Shown: positions 8,597 through 18,400 of the stretch, piece by piece
How positions within the stretch are numbered: position 1 is the stretch's first letter
How the letters are laid out: each line of letters starts with the position of its first letter
Origin: Ruegeria sp. HKCCSA071
Lineage (GTDB): Bacteria; Pseudomonadota; Alphaproteobacteria; Rhodobacterales; Rhodobacteraceae
Direction: 5' to 3'
DNA length: 64,000 nucleotides
Assembly (NCBI RefSeq): GCF_017872555.1
Contig: NZ_JAEDOX010000008.1
Location: 62,001-126,000 of the forward strand
Notes under the pieces: generated by a model
What the model was told of the DNA's origin: nothing
Seen by the model: only the letters and a program-made list of their open reading frames with translations
Database searches by the model: none
Translations under genes and position numbers: made by a program

Positions 8597-9325
8597 GTGA
8601 AACGAATACTTGCAGGCTTAGTCGCTATCGCCATGTCGATTGGCATTCCTATGGCACGCGCCGACGAGCTGTCTGACTCCGATGTAAAACGGCTGGCTCT
8701 CGAAGCCATTTTGGAAAACCCTGAGATCATCATGCAGGCGATTCAATTGCTTCAACAGCGCGAGGATCAGGCAAAAGCCGAAGCAATTGGAAGCGTCTTG
8801 GAAAATCAGCGTGAATTGCTGGAACAGGATCCGAATGCGCCTGTAATCGGAAACCCGGAAGGCGATGTAACCGTGGTCGAGTTTTTCGACTATAACTGCC
8901 CATATTGCAAACGCGCTGCCCCGGTCGTGAAGAACGTAATCGCGGGCGATTCCGATGTGCGAATTGTTTATCGAGAATGGCCCATACTTGGAGAAGGTTC
9001 CGACTTCGCGGCACGCGCTGCGCTGGCCTCACGAAACCAGGGAAAATACGAAGAATTTCATTGGGCGCTTATGGCTCTGAACGGTCGTGCCACTGAGGCC
9101 AGTGTACTGAAAGTTGTTCGGGAACTTGGCCTGGACGAGGATCAATTGCGCGCAGATATGGAAGCGCCGGAAGTCGACGCGCATATTCAGATTTCCATGG
9201 AATTGGCCCGACAGCTTGGCTTCAGTGGCACTCCTTCGTTTGTGATTGGAGATGCGCTTGCCCCGGGTCTGATCACCGAAGATGAAATGACCCGGTTAAT
9301 CGTGGCAGTCAGAGACGCAAGATAG
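8597..9325 (+). CDS. DsbA-family thiol oxidoreductase (ScsC/Com1-like)
   Basis: A 242-residue secreted protein beginning at GTG 8597, directly after the stop of the cytochrome gene. After the signal peptide comes a helical, charged N-terminal stalk (about residues 25-80) and then a thioredoxin-fold DsbA domain with the active site NCPYCKRA. The cis-Pro loop is probably GTPSF. A helical oligomerisation stalk before the DsbA domain is the plan of ScsC, a copper-linked disulfide isomerase/oxidase whose reductant is ScsB. The ScsB-like gene at 1 has its own CueR-type promoter, so the pair could be co-induced. It is the last gene of the 3739-9325 operon. Confidence 0.85.
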   Translation: MKRILAGLVAIAMSIGIPMARADELSDSDVKRLALEAILENPEIIMQAIQLLQQREDQAKAEAIGSVLENQRELLEQDPNAPVIGNPEGDVTVVEFFDYNCPYCKRAAPVVKNVIAGDSDVRIVYREWPILGEGSDFAARAALASRNQGKYEEFHWALMALNGRATEASVLKVVRELGLDEDQLRADMEAPEVDAHIQISMELARQLGFSGTPSFVIGDALAPGLITEDEMTRLIVAVRDAR

Positions 9326-9362
9326 AACCAAGGGGGCGACAGCATGTGCGCTCCTAAGTTTA

Positions 9363-9560
9363 TCATGCGATCGTGGCTTCGTATCCCTCGGACTTCAGCG
9401 CTGCAAGGATATGATCAAGTGAATTGGTGCTTAAGACACGTACCCTGCGGTTTTCCATGTCAAAGTCCAACTGTGCGGAGGAATCCACCGTGGCAACGGC
9501 TTTTTCGATAGCTGACTTGCAGTGCCCGCAGCTCATATCCGGGATATTTAGGGTCGTCAT
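9363..9560 (-). CDS. copZ: copper chaperone CopZ-like, HMA domain
   Basis: A 65-residue single HMA-domain protein with the metal site MSCGHCKS. Such chaperones bind Cu(I) in the cytoplasm and hand it to P1B ATPases and copper sensors. I start it at ATG 9560 behind AGGAG, although the frame is open further upstream into the promoter. It is transcribed away from copA, with its own CueR-type promoter at 9589-9619. Confidence 0.88.
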   Translation of the reverse strand: MTTLNIPDMSCGHCKSAIEKAVATVDSSAQLDFDMENRRVRVLSTNSLDHILAALKSEGYEATIA

Positions 9561-9588
9561 GGATGTTTGCTCCTGTGTTCCGTCGTCC

Positions 9589-9619
9589 CGGCTAAAGTAT
9601 TCCAGCACAGGAAGGTCAA
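9589..9619 (-). promoter_or_regulatory. CueR-type promoter of copZ
   Basis: On the minus strand: -35 TTGACC (9614-9619), a 19-bp spacer TTCCTGTGCTGGAATACTT and -10 TAGCCG (9589-9594). The half-sites and spacing closely match the known E. coli copA promoter. It faces away from the copA promoter, with about 53 bp between the two -35 boxes. Confidence 0.85.
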
Positions 9620-9672
9620 GTCGTGATTATTGGATCGTCAAAATTAGTGGCAAAGAAAGTCAGCCCCATCCC

Positions 9673-9703
9673 TTGACCTTCCACTTGCTGGAACCCTTAT
9701 GTT
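9673..9703 (+). promoter_or_regulatory. CueR-type promoter of copA-cueR
   Basis: On the plus strand: -35 TTGACC (9673-9678), a 19-bp spacer TTCCACTTGCTGGAACCCT and -10 TATGTT (9698-9703). It lies 30 bp before the copA start and would also transcribe cueR. Confidence 0.88.
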
Positions 9704-9733
9704 TCCCGTCAGCAGAACATTGGTGGTGACAAT

Positions 9734-12244
9734 ATGACTGAAATTTCACATGCAAGGTTTCAAGTTCAGGGTATGAGCTGTGCGTCCTGCGTAGGGCGGG
9801 TTGAGCGCGCGTTGAAAGATGTGCCAGGGGTAGATGCCGCTTCGGTTAATCTCGCCAGCGAAAGCGTTCAGGTCGATTTCCGCGATCCAGCCGATAAAGC
9901 GGCCATTGCTGATGCGTTAAACAGCGCCGGATATCTGGCACGGACGGAAGAGGTAACGCTGGATATTCAGAACATGTCCTGCGCATCGTGCGTGGGGCGC
10001 GTTGAACGGGCATTGCAAGCAGATGATGGCGTCTTGTCCGCGTCGGTCAATCTGGCCACCGAAAGTGCAACTGTACGTTATGCTGAGGGAGTCACAACAC
10101 CCGAAGCCATCGCGGCGCTTGCGGCATCTGCTGGCTATCCGGCGAGCCTGCGATCCGCGACGCAGACCGAACCACAAGACCGCAAAGCCAAAGAGATTCG
10201 CCAATTGGCCCGGCGAACAAGCTTTGCCGCCTTGCTCGCTTTGCCGGTCTTTATCCTTGAAATGGGCTCGCATGTTATTCCGGGCATGCACCACCTGATA
10301 GCGAGCACGATCGGCATCCAGAACAGCTATTACCTGCAATTCCTTCTAACCACGATCGTTCTTTTTGGGCCAGGTTTGCAGTTCTATACTAAGGGATTCC
10401 CTTCCTTGTTCAAAGGCGCGCCGGACATGAATTCTCTGGTGGCTCTGGGCACTTCGGCGGCTTATGGGTTCTCGCTTGTTTCCACCTTTGCGCCGGGTGT
10501 TCTTCCCGCCGGAACCGCAAACGTCTACTACGAGGCCGCAGCGGTGATCGTGGTTCTCATATTGCTGGGGAGGTTCCTCGAGGCGCGCGCCAAGGGGCGA
10601 ACTGGTGAAGCGATCCGAAAACTGGTCGGTCTGCAGGCAAAAACAGCGCGCGTTGAGCGCGACGGATCGGTTGTCGAGCTACCGATCGAGCAGATCGTTG
10701 TAGGGGATATTGTGCACGTTCGACCGGGCGAAAAAATCGCGGTGGATGGTGCCGTAGTGACCGGCGCGTCATATGTCGATGAAAGCATGATCACCGGCGA
10801 GCCGGTTCCTGCCGAAAAGACCGAGGGCGCAACTGTGGTCGGCGGAACAGTTAATGGCGCGGGCGCATTGACGTACCGGGCTGAAAAGATCGGCGCAGAC
10901 ACTATGTTGGCCCAGATCATTCAAATGGTCGAACAAGCACAGGGTGCCAAGCTTCCGATTCAAGGCTTGGTTGACCGCATCACGCTGTGGTTCGTGCCGG
11001 TAGTGATCGCTGTGGCCGTAATGACTGTGCTGGTTTGGATGTTGTTCGGACCCGATCCTGCGCTCAGCTTGGCGTTGGTAGCCGGGGTTGCGGTACTGAT
11101 CATTGCTTGCCCCTGCGCCATGGGGTTGGCCACACCCACCTCAATCATGGTCGGCACCGGCCGCGCGGCCGAGATGGGTGTCCTGTTTCGAAAGGGCGAC
11201 GCCTTGCAAATGCTGCAGGAAACCACCGTTGTTGCGGTGGACAAGACGGGGACCTTGACCGAAGGGCGTCCGGAGCTGACCGACCTGATTGTGGCCGAAG
11301 GATTGGCCGAGGATGAGGTTCTGCGCCTTGTTGCTGCCGTTGAGGTCACATCCGAACATCCGATCGCCACGGCCATCGTGCGCGCGGCTGAAACCCGTGG
11401 TCTGGAGCTTTCGAAGCCAGAAGACTTCACGTCGATCACCGGTTACGGGGTAAGCGCCTCAGTCGAAGGCCATACAATCCTGATCGGGGCCGACCGCCTG
11501 ATGAGTCGCGAAGGGGTTGAAATGGGCGCGTTGTCTGATCGGGGCGCTGAACTCGCAATCAACGGAAAGACTCCACTTTATGCCTCCGTAGACGGAGTTA
11601 TCGCAGCCGTCATCGCCGTGGCGGACCCAATCAAGACCACCACGCCAGACGCAATTGAAGCTTTGCACGGACTGGGGCTGAAAGTAGCGATGATTACCGG
11701 CGACAATACCGCTACAGCCAAATCCATCGCGGCGCAGCTTGGCATCGATCATGTCGTGGCCGAGGTTCTGCCAGAGGGTAAAGTATCCGCGTTGCAAGAT
11801 CTGCGCTCAAATGGCGGAAAACTGGCCTTTGTGGGTGATGGCATCAATGATGCCCCCGCTCTGGCGGCGGCTGACGTAGGAATTGCGATCGGGACAGGCA
11901 CTGACATCGCCATCGAGGCGGCTGACGTCGTTCTGATGTCAGGCGACCTGACAGGCGTGGTCAACGCCTTCGATATTAGTCAGCGCACCATGCGTAACAT
12001 CCGCCAAAACCTGTTCTGGGCTTTCAGCTACAACACGCTGCTCATACCGGTTGCAGCGGGGGTGCTCTATCCGTTTGGCGGCCCGTTGCTGTCGCCGGTT
12101 TTGGCTGCAGGTGCCATGGCGCTGTCCAGTGTATTTGTCCTGACCAACGCGCTGCGGTTGCGCTGGGTTAAGCCGATCAAAGTTGGGCGAGAACAGATCT
12201 CGCAGAATGAAGAGCAGGCGCTGCGATCAGCGCCTGCTGAATAG
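9734..12244 (+). CDS. copA: Cu(I)-exporting P1B-type ATPase CopA
   Basis: An 836-residue copper pump. Two N-terminal HMA domains carry GMSCASC and NMSCASC sites. The membrane part has the CPC ion site ([10 protein letters not shown]). The cytoplasmic domains have DKTGT (phosphorylated Asp), a TGE loop and [10 protein letters not shown]. The late membrane segments have the YN and M..SS residues that mark P1B-1 copper transporters. It moves Cu(I) from the cytoplasm to the periplasm. It is preceded by a CueR-type promoter and followed by cueR, an arrangement typical of Rhizobiales and Rhodobacterales. Confidence 0.95.
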   Translation: MTEISHARFQVQGMSCASCVGRVERALKDVPGVDAASVNLASESVQVDFRDPADKAAIADALNSAGYLARTEEVTLDIQNMSCASCVGRVERALQADDGVLSASVNLATESATVRYAEGVTTPEAIAALAASAGYPASLRSATQTEPQDRKAKEIRQLARRTSFAALLALPVFILEMGSHVIPGMHHLIASTIGIQNSYYLQFLLTTIVLFGPGLQFYTKGFPSLFKGAPDMNSLVALGTSAAYGFSLVSTFAPGVLPAGTANVYYEAAAVIVVLILLGRFLEARAKGRTGEAIRKLVGLQAKTARVERDGSVVELPIEQIVVGDIVHVRPGEKIAVDGAVVTGASYVDESMITGEPVPAEKTEGATVVGGTVNGAGALTYRAEKIGADTMLAQIIQMVEQAQGAKLPIQGLVDRITLWFVPVVIAVAVMTVLVWMLFGPDPALSLALVAGVAVLIIACPCAMGLATPTSIMVGTGRAAEMGVLFRKGDALQMLQETTVVAVDKTGTLTEGRPELTDLIVAEGLAEDEVLRLVAAVEVTSEHPIATAIVRAAETRGLELSKPEDFTSITGYGVSASVEGHTILIGADRLMSREGVEMGALSDRGAELAINGKTPLYASVDGVIAAVIAVADPIKTTTPDAIEALHGLGLKVAMITGDNTATAKSIAAQLGIDHVVAEVLPEGKVSALQDLRSNGGKLAFVGDGINDAPALAAADVGIAIGTGTDIAIEAADVVLMSGDLTGVVNAFDISQRTMRNIRQNLFWAFSYNTLLIPVAAGVLYPFGGPLLSPVLAAGAMALSSVFVLTNALRLRWVKPIKVGREQISQNEEQALRSAPAE

Positions 12245-12259
12245 AATAGGAGAACCGCT

Positions 12260-12646
12260 GTGAATATCGGAGATGTAGCAGAACGTTCGGGTCTGCCTGC
12301 CAAAACCATCCGTTATTACGAGGATATCGGATTCATCAAACCCAGGCGCAGTCTGAACGGGTATCGACATTTCGACGAAAAGGAACTGCACAAACTGGCC
12401 TTCATCGGGCGGGCCCGCTCATTGGGCTTTACCATTGAGGATTGCCGTTCACTACTGGCGTTGTACGAGGACAAAGAACGCGCAAGCGCGGACGTGAAGG
12501 ATATCGCCAAACAGAACCTAAAAGAAATAGATGCCAAGATCGCGGACCTGAAGGCCATGCATGCTACACTGTCTCATTTAATCGATGAATGTGCCGGAGA
12601 CCACCGTCCCGACTGCCCGATCCTGAAGAACCTCGGCCAAACTTAG
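12260..12646 (+). CDS. cueR: Cu(I)-responsive MerR-family activator CueR
   Basis: A 128-residue MerR-family protein. The N-terminal winged helix (TIRYYEDIGFI) binds DNA. The C-terminal metal loop has two Cys separated by seven residues (CAGDHRPDC), the Cu(I) site of CueR. The Cys near residue 77 used by Zn, Cd and Hg sensors is absent. It begins at GTG 12260, 15 nt after copA, so it is autoregulated from the copA promoter. The window has four matching promoters (2098, 3663, 9589, 9673), which suggests this protein controls most of the left part of the island. Confidence 0.92.
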   Translation: MNIGDVAERSGLPAKTIRYYEDIGFIKPRRSLNGYRHFDEKELHKLAFIGRARSLGFTIEDCRSLLALYEDKERASADVKDIAKQNLKEIDAKIADLKAMHATLSHLIDECAGDHRPDCPILKNLGQT

Positions 12647-12795
12647 ATGCGCTCATCGTATGAACTGCCTCCTATTTTGGCAGTTTGTTACGTGTATTCG
12701 CGGGAATCCGCTTCATTTCGATACAGCGCACCAACTCACCTGTTTTTTCCTCCGACTGGCTTGAACACTCGTTACGTTCGTCCTAACTGCACGGG

Positions 12796-13188
12796 ATGAA
12801 GTGGAAGTTTTTCTCAGTGTTGCGAATGACGTTTCTGACATGCGTCTGCTTGGCGATGACCTTCGTCGGCACTGTTGTGGTCGCGAGCAGTGACGTCAAA
12901 AACAGTAGCACCTCTGAGCCTCACGGCGTTTCAATGGCTGCAAAGTCATCAGACTTCAAACACGACCATAGCGGTTTGCATCCGACGACTGGCCAAATCC
13001 ACACGGATAGCCACGTAAATCACAGCGGAGAATGTCATTCCGGTATCTGTTGTGTTGGCGAATATCCGACCCACGTAGGACTTGCGGTTTTGGCTGAAGC
13101 TTTTGGCCAGAAAAACCGTAACATGGATTCCGACATCCACAACTCTCAAGCGCCTCTGACGCCCGATCGTCCTCCACAAATCTCCTAA
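12796..13188 (+). CDS. small secreted His/Cys protein, putative copper-binding
   Basis: A 130-residue product with a signal peptide or anchor, a His-rich stretch (for example HDHSGLHP and DSHVNHSGECHSG), a CHSGICC cluster and a C-terminus ending DRPPQIS. It resembles the product at 4852 in layout more than in sequence. The start is uncertain (ATG 12826 is an option). It sits between cueR and the CusBAF genes and may be co-transcribed with them. I know no named family; copper binding is inferred. Confidence 0.55.
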   Translation: MKWKFFSVLRMTFLTCVCLAMTFVGTVVVASSDVKNSSTSEPHGVSMAAKSSDFKHDHSGLHPTTGQIHTDSHVNHSGECHSGICCVGEYPTHVGLAVLAEAFGQKNRNMDSDIHNSQAPLTPDRPPQIS

Positions 13189-13263
13189 CATCCACAGGCC
13201 CGTCAGCGCGGGTTTTCATGTTGTTTCGGTTCGAGCATGCACTGCGACCGTCAGGAGATTATT

Positions 13264-15459
13264 ATGCGTGGAAGATATGCGGCACTATCAGTACTTGCCT
13301 TGGCGATTGGCCTGGGTGGAGGTGTCTTTCTTGAAAGACTGTACCTGAATCCAATTGATCAGGGCCAGTCGAACGAACCAGAGGTCCTTTATTGGGTAGC
13401 ACCGATGGATCCGAATTTTCGGCAGCCTGGACCTGGAAAATCGCCGATGGGTATGGACTTGATCCCGGTTTATTCTGGGCAGGAACCTACCGGCGACCCT
13501 GAAGAAGTCACCCTGAGCGCTGCGGAAATCAACGCAATTGGTGTGCGAACTGCGGTTGCACGCATGACTGATATCGAACCTCGCATCGAAACGGTGGGTT
13601 TCGTCGGCTTTGACGAACACCTGACCAATCACGTTCATACGCGTGTTGAAGGTTGGATTGAGCAACTGAAAGTTCGAGCGGTCGGTGATCGCGTTGAGAA
13701 GGGGCAAGTTTTATTTGAACTCTTTTCACCACTGATCGCAGCTGCGACCGGCGATCTTGTACGCGCAGTCGAAGCTGGTGACCCGCGGATTTTGGACGCG
13801 GCGCGCAATAAGTTGATCAGCCACGGTATGTCCGCTCGTCAGGTTGCTGAGATTGAGGCGGGCGGTGAGTTGGTTCGAAATGTGGAAATTGAGGCACCTC
13901 AAAACGGTGTCGTCATAGCTCTGAATGCCGCCGATGGCATGTACCTGCAGCCAGGCACGCTTGCTTTTTCGGTAACCGATCTTTCTGAAGTATGGCTGAT
14001 CGTTGATGTATTTGAACGAGATATTGCACGTTTGTCGGAAGATATGCGCGCGATAGCAAGGTTCGAGCACCTACCCGGTCGCACCTTCGAAGGCGACATC
14101 GACTATGTTTACCCTGAGCTTGATCCGCAAACCCGAACTCTTCCCGTAAGGCTTAGTTTCGATAACACCGACGGCGTGCTGCGGCCGGGCATGTTTGGCA
14201 GTGTTAGCCTTATACCGGATGAAAGCCGAAATGTTCTCACTGTTCCATCAGAGGCGTTAATTCGTACCGGTTCGGCGGAACGCGTCATCTTAAAAACAGG
14301 CGATGGTACTTTTCGCCCGAGACTGGTGACTACAGGTCTTCGAGACAGTTTCGGCGAGGGGGGTCGAACAGAAGTTCTGCAAGGGCTTGAACCTGGTGAG
14401 GAAGTTGTCGCATCCGCACAGTTTCTAATCGACAGTGAAAGTGCTTTGAGCGCCGGTTTCACCCGAATGGCACCAACGGATACCGAACCAGCACGCGGGG
14501 CAGGCACCCTGGTTTCACTCGATGCCCAAAATCGTATGGCAACTGTTCGTCACGATGTTCTCGAAAGCCTCGATTGGCCCGCAATGACTTCGCAGTTTCC
14601 GGTGAGGTCTGGTGTTTCGCTCGACAGCTTGAGTGCAGGCGACGCAGTCGCTTTCGTGATCGCACGGGGTGCGGATGGGCTTCTGAGCCTGATGGAGCTT
14701 GCACCAGACGATGGTATTGCCGGAACTGGTGCCGGAATCGCGCGCGCCGTCACTTCAGACGGCAAATTGACGCTTGAGCACGGACCGATCCCCGAGCTCG
14801 GTTGGGCCGCCATGACAATGGATTTGCCTGTTGTAGGAGTAGATCTCACTACCGTGCCAATCGACATGCCAATTGAGTTTGATCTGGCTGAGGGAGAAGG
14901 GGGGATGTTCTCGATTGTGGCAATTCGCGAAGAGGGCTCGCCGCCGACGGATTCCGTTGAACCCGAAGAAACCGACACGCCTTCTGCTCCACCGATTGTA
15001 GTCACCGGCACGATCAACCTCGTTAATGCTGAGGCGGGAACGGCAACCATCACTCACGGGCCGATGACTGAGATTGGCATGCCCGGAATGACCATGGATT
15101 TCCCATTAGAACCTACATTGGACACAAGCATGCTCGAAGTCGGTTCTGAAATGACTCTGACTTTCGCGCGTGCAGATGGCATGACAATGGTGTTGGCTGC
15201 GGCAACGCCTATTGCACCGCCACTTCAGGTTTCTGGCCGGATTAACAGTATCGACCCGAACGCGCGTACCGCGAACGTAACACACGGTCCGATGACTGAG
15301 ATCGGCATGCCGGGCATGACCATGGATTTCCCGGTTGCGGAGGGGATTGAGGTTTCTAACTTGCCTGTAGGGATTGATGTTTCTTTGATCCTTCGCCGCA
15401 ATCCCGACTTTTCGATGACGCTGTTAGAGGTCGCGCTTGATGGGAGTGTTACGCAGTGA
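13264..15459 (+). CDS. cusB: CusB-type RND periplasmic adaptor with four C-terminal CusF-like modules
   Basis: A 731-residue adaptor protein. After an N-terminal membrane anchor there is a Cys-less heavy-metal-binding motif (YWVAPMDP and KSPMGMDLIPVY). The usual barrel, lipoyl and hairpin adaptor domains run to about residue 405. Four CusF-like beta-barrel modules follow, at about residues 412-479, 486-559, 580-649 and 656-731. Module 2 has the canonical H...W..M.M copper ligands (LEHGPIPELGWAAMTMD). Modules 3 and 4 replace Trp with Met (HGPMTEIGMPGMTMD). Module 1 has lost the last Met. CusB proteins normally carry none or one such module. ATG 13264 follows AGGAG. Its stop overlaps the RND pump start. 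Confidence 0.9.
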   Translation: MRGRYAALSVLALAIGLGGGVFLERLYLNPIDQGQSNEPEVLYWVAPMDPNFRQPGPGKSPMGMDLIPVYSGQEPTGDPEEVTLSAAEINAIGVRTAVARMTDIEPRIETVGFVGFDEHLTNHVHTRVEGWIEQLKVRAVGDRVEKGQVLFELFSPLIAAATGDLVRAVEAGDPRILDAARNKLISHGMSARQVAEIEAGGELVRNVEIEAPQNGVVIALNAADGMYLQPGTLAFSVTDLSEVWLIVDVFERDIARLSEDMRAIARFEHLPGRTFEGDIDYVYPELDPQTRTLPVRLSFDNTDGVLRPGMFGSVSLIPDESRNVLTVPSEALIRTGSAERVILKTGDGTFRPRLVTTGLRDSFGEGGRTEVLQGLEPGEEVVASAQFLIDSESALSAGFTRMAPTDTEPARGAGTLVSLDAQNRMATVRHDVLESLDWPAMTSQFPVRSGVSLDSLSAGDAVAFVIARGADGLLSLMELAPDDGIAGTGAGIARAVTSDGKLTLEHGPIPELGWAAMTMDLPVVGVDLTTVPIDMPIEFDLAEGEGGMFSIVAIREEGSPPTDSVEPEETDTPSAPPIVVTGTINLVNAEAGTATITHGPMTEIGMPGMTMDFPLEPTLDTSMLEVGSEMTLTFARADGMTMVLAAATPIAPPLQVSGRINSIDPNARTANVTHGPMTEIGMPGMTMDFPVAEGIEVSNLPVGIDVSLILRRNPDFSMTLLEVALDGSVTQ

Positions 15460-18400
15460 TCACGGCCATCATTCGTTCTTCGCTCGCCAACAGGTTCGTC
15501 ATCTTGGCCCTCGCATTCATGATAGGAGTTGCGGGTATTTGGGCCATTCGTGAGACGCCGGTTGATGCAATCCCGGATCTGTCGGATGTCCAGGTAATTG
15601 TTCGCACGCCATATCCCGGGCAAGCGCCTCAAGTTGTCGAAAACCAAATCACATATCCACTTGCGACAGCCCTATTGGCCGTACCCGGTGCAAAAGACGT
15701 TCGCGGGTTCTCGTTCTTTGGAGACAGCTTTGTATATGTTGTCTTTGAGGACGGGACGGACCTCTACTGGGCTCGGTCGCGTGTGCTCGAATACTTGGGC
15801 CAGATTACCGGCAGCTTACCTGAGGGCGTGTCACCACAACTTGGCCCTGATGCGACTGGGGTCGGGTGGATTTATCAGTATGCGCTGGTTGACAGAACCG
15901 GAAATCATGATCTGGCTCAGCTCAGGACTCTGCAGGATTGGTTTCTGAAATACGAATTACAAGCCGTGGAAGGCGTCTCAGAAGTCGCCACCATCGGCGG
16001 AATGGTCAAACAGTACCAGGTCGTCGTCGACCCAAACAAACTACGTGCCTATGACATAACACTTGCACAATTGAGGACGGCTATTCAGGCGGCCAACCGC
16101 GAGACGGGCGGCAGCGTCATTGAGATGGGGGAAGCCGAATTCATGGTCAGGTCCTCGGGCTACATTGACGAATTGTCAGACCTTGCAAGCGCGCCGTTGA
16201 TGGTCAACGACCGTGGCGCCGCTCTGACGCTTGGAGACGTCGCTGAAATCCGTCTGGGGCCGGAAATGCGGCGCGGTGTCGGAGAACTCGACGGGCAAGG
16301 AGACGCGGTTGGTGGAGTAGTCATTCTGCGATGGGGTGGGAATGCGTTGGCAACGATCAAAGCGGTGGAGGCGCGCATCGAAGAGTTGCGCTCAAACCTG
16401 CCGGAGGGGGTCGAAATCATAACGACCTACGACCGATCTGGTGTGATCGAGCGTGCTATCGATAACCTCCAGAAGAAACTGACGCAGGAATTCATTGTCG
16501 TTGTTCTTGTGTGCGCGGCTTTTCTACTTCATCTGCGGTCATCCCTCGTAATTCTTCTGTCGCTCCCTCTGGGAATCTTTGCCGCATTTATTCTGATGAA
16601 GGCGCAAGGAGTAAACGCAAACATCATGTCGCTCGGCGGCATAGCCATCGCTATTGGTGCGATGGTCGACGCATCGATTGTGATGATCGAGGCGATGCAC
16701 AGGCGGTTGGAAAAAGAAAAGCTCACAGCAGAGAACCGATGGCGGATTGTGCAAGAGTGCGCTTCTGAGGTGGGACCAGCCCTTTTTTATTCTCTGGCGA
16801 TTATCACGGTTAGTTTTTTGCCTGTTTTCGTTCTGGAAAATCAGGAAGGTAGGCTCTTCTCGCCACTCGCTTATACCAAAACCTACGCCATGGCTGCAGC
16901 CGCCATCCTTTCGATAACGCTGGTTCCGGTCTTGATGGGTTACTTTGTAAGGGGGCGTATTCTACCGGAGCGAAAAAATCCGCTAAATCGCTTGGTTGTG
17001 TTCGTGTACCGCCCATTTCTGGACGCGGCAATTGCCTGGCCATGGGCAACAACACTGTTGGCCGGCGTTCTGGTGACGTCCATGTGGTACCCGTACCAGA
17101 GAATTGGCTCTGAATTCATGCCCGAGTTGAACGAAGGTGATTTTCTCTACATGCCGAGCTTCTACCCCGGGATCTCGACGGGAAAAGCCCGTGAGGTACT
17201 GCAGCAGACCAACCGCCTGATCGCGACCGTGCCTGAAGTCGAAACTGTTCACGGTAAAGTTGGGCGTGCGGAGACTGCAACCGATCCAGCACCTCTAACG
17301 ATGGTGGAGACCACAATCCAACTCAAGCCGGAAGAAGAATGGCGCCCCGGCATGACAATGGAGAAAATCCGGAATGAGCTCGATCGTATCGTTCAGGTTC
17401 CGGGCGTTACAAATGTTTGGATCCAACCTATCAAGAACCGCATCGATATGCTTGCGACAGGTATCCGTACTCCTGTCGGTGTCAAAATATCCGGCACCGA
17501 CTTGGAGGTCATTACAGATATAGGGATCGAAGTAGAGCGTGCGGTCGCTGATATTGATGGAACGGCTTCCGCCTACGCAGAGCGACCTGTTGGCGGGCGT
17601 TTCATCGAAATCGACGTCAAACGAGATGCCGCCTCCCGATACATGATGAGTGTTCGAGAAGTTCAGGACGTAGTGCAGACCGCAATTGGCGGTATGCAAG
17701 TGTCGGAATCTGTGGAGGGGCTGGAGAGGTTTCCTATAAACCTTCGGTACCCTCAGGCATGGCGAGACAGCCCGGAACGGCTCGAAAATCTTCCTGTCGT
17801 CACGCCGTCGGGTGCTCATGTGCCACTGTCCGCTCTCGCCGATATTCGAATAGTTGACGGGCCGGGAATGATACGATCAGAGAACGCTCGACGAACTGGG
17901 TTCGTGTTCATCGACATCGCGGGGCGCGACCTGGGCGGCTATGTGGCCGAAGCACAAGAGGTGGTTACAGAAAAGGTCGACCTGCCTCCAGGTTACTCGC
18001 TGACTTGGTCAGGGCAGTATGAGTACATAGAGAGAATGCAGGACAGGTTGACGATCGTTGCTCCTGCAACCCTGCTAATTATCACGCTCATGCTTTTCTT
18101 GGCGTTCAATCGGGTGATTGAGGTCGGGATAATTCTTGCGGCGCTCCCGGTCGCATTGGCAGGTGGGGTTTGGTTCTTATGGTATCTTAACTTCGATATC
18201 TCAATTGCTGTGCTCGTGGGCTTCATCGCGCTGGCGGGAGTTGCCGTGGAAACAGCGATTGTCATGTTGTTGTACCTCAATCTTGCTTGGGAGAAACGTC
18301 GAGGGCTGGCGCAATCGGAACAGCGAAAGCTGACACGTGACGATATCGAAGACGCGGTGTTCGAAGGAGCCGTTCTTCGGGTTCGGCCGAAGGTAATGAC

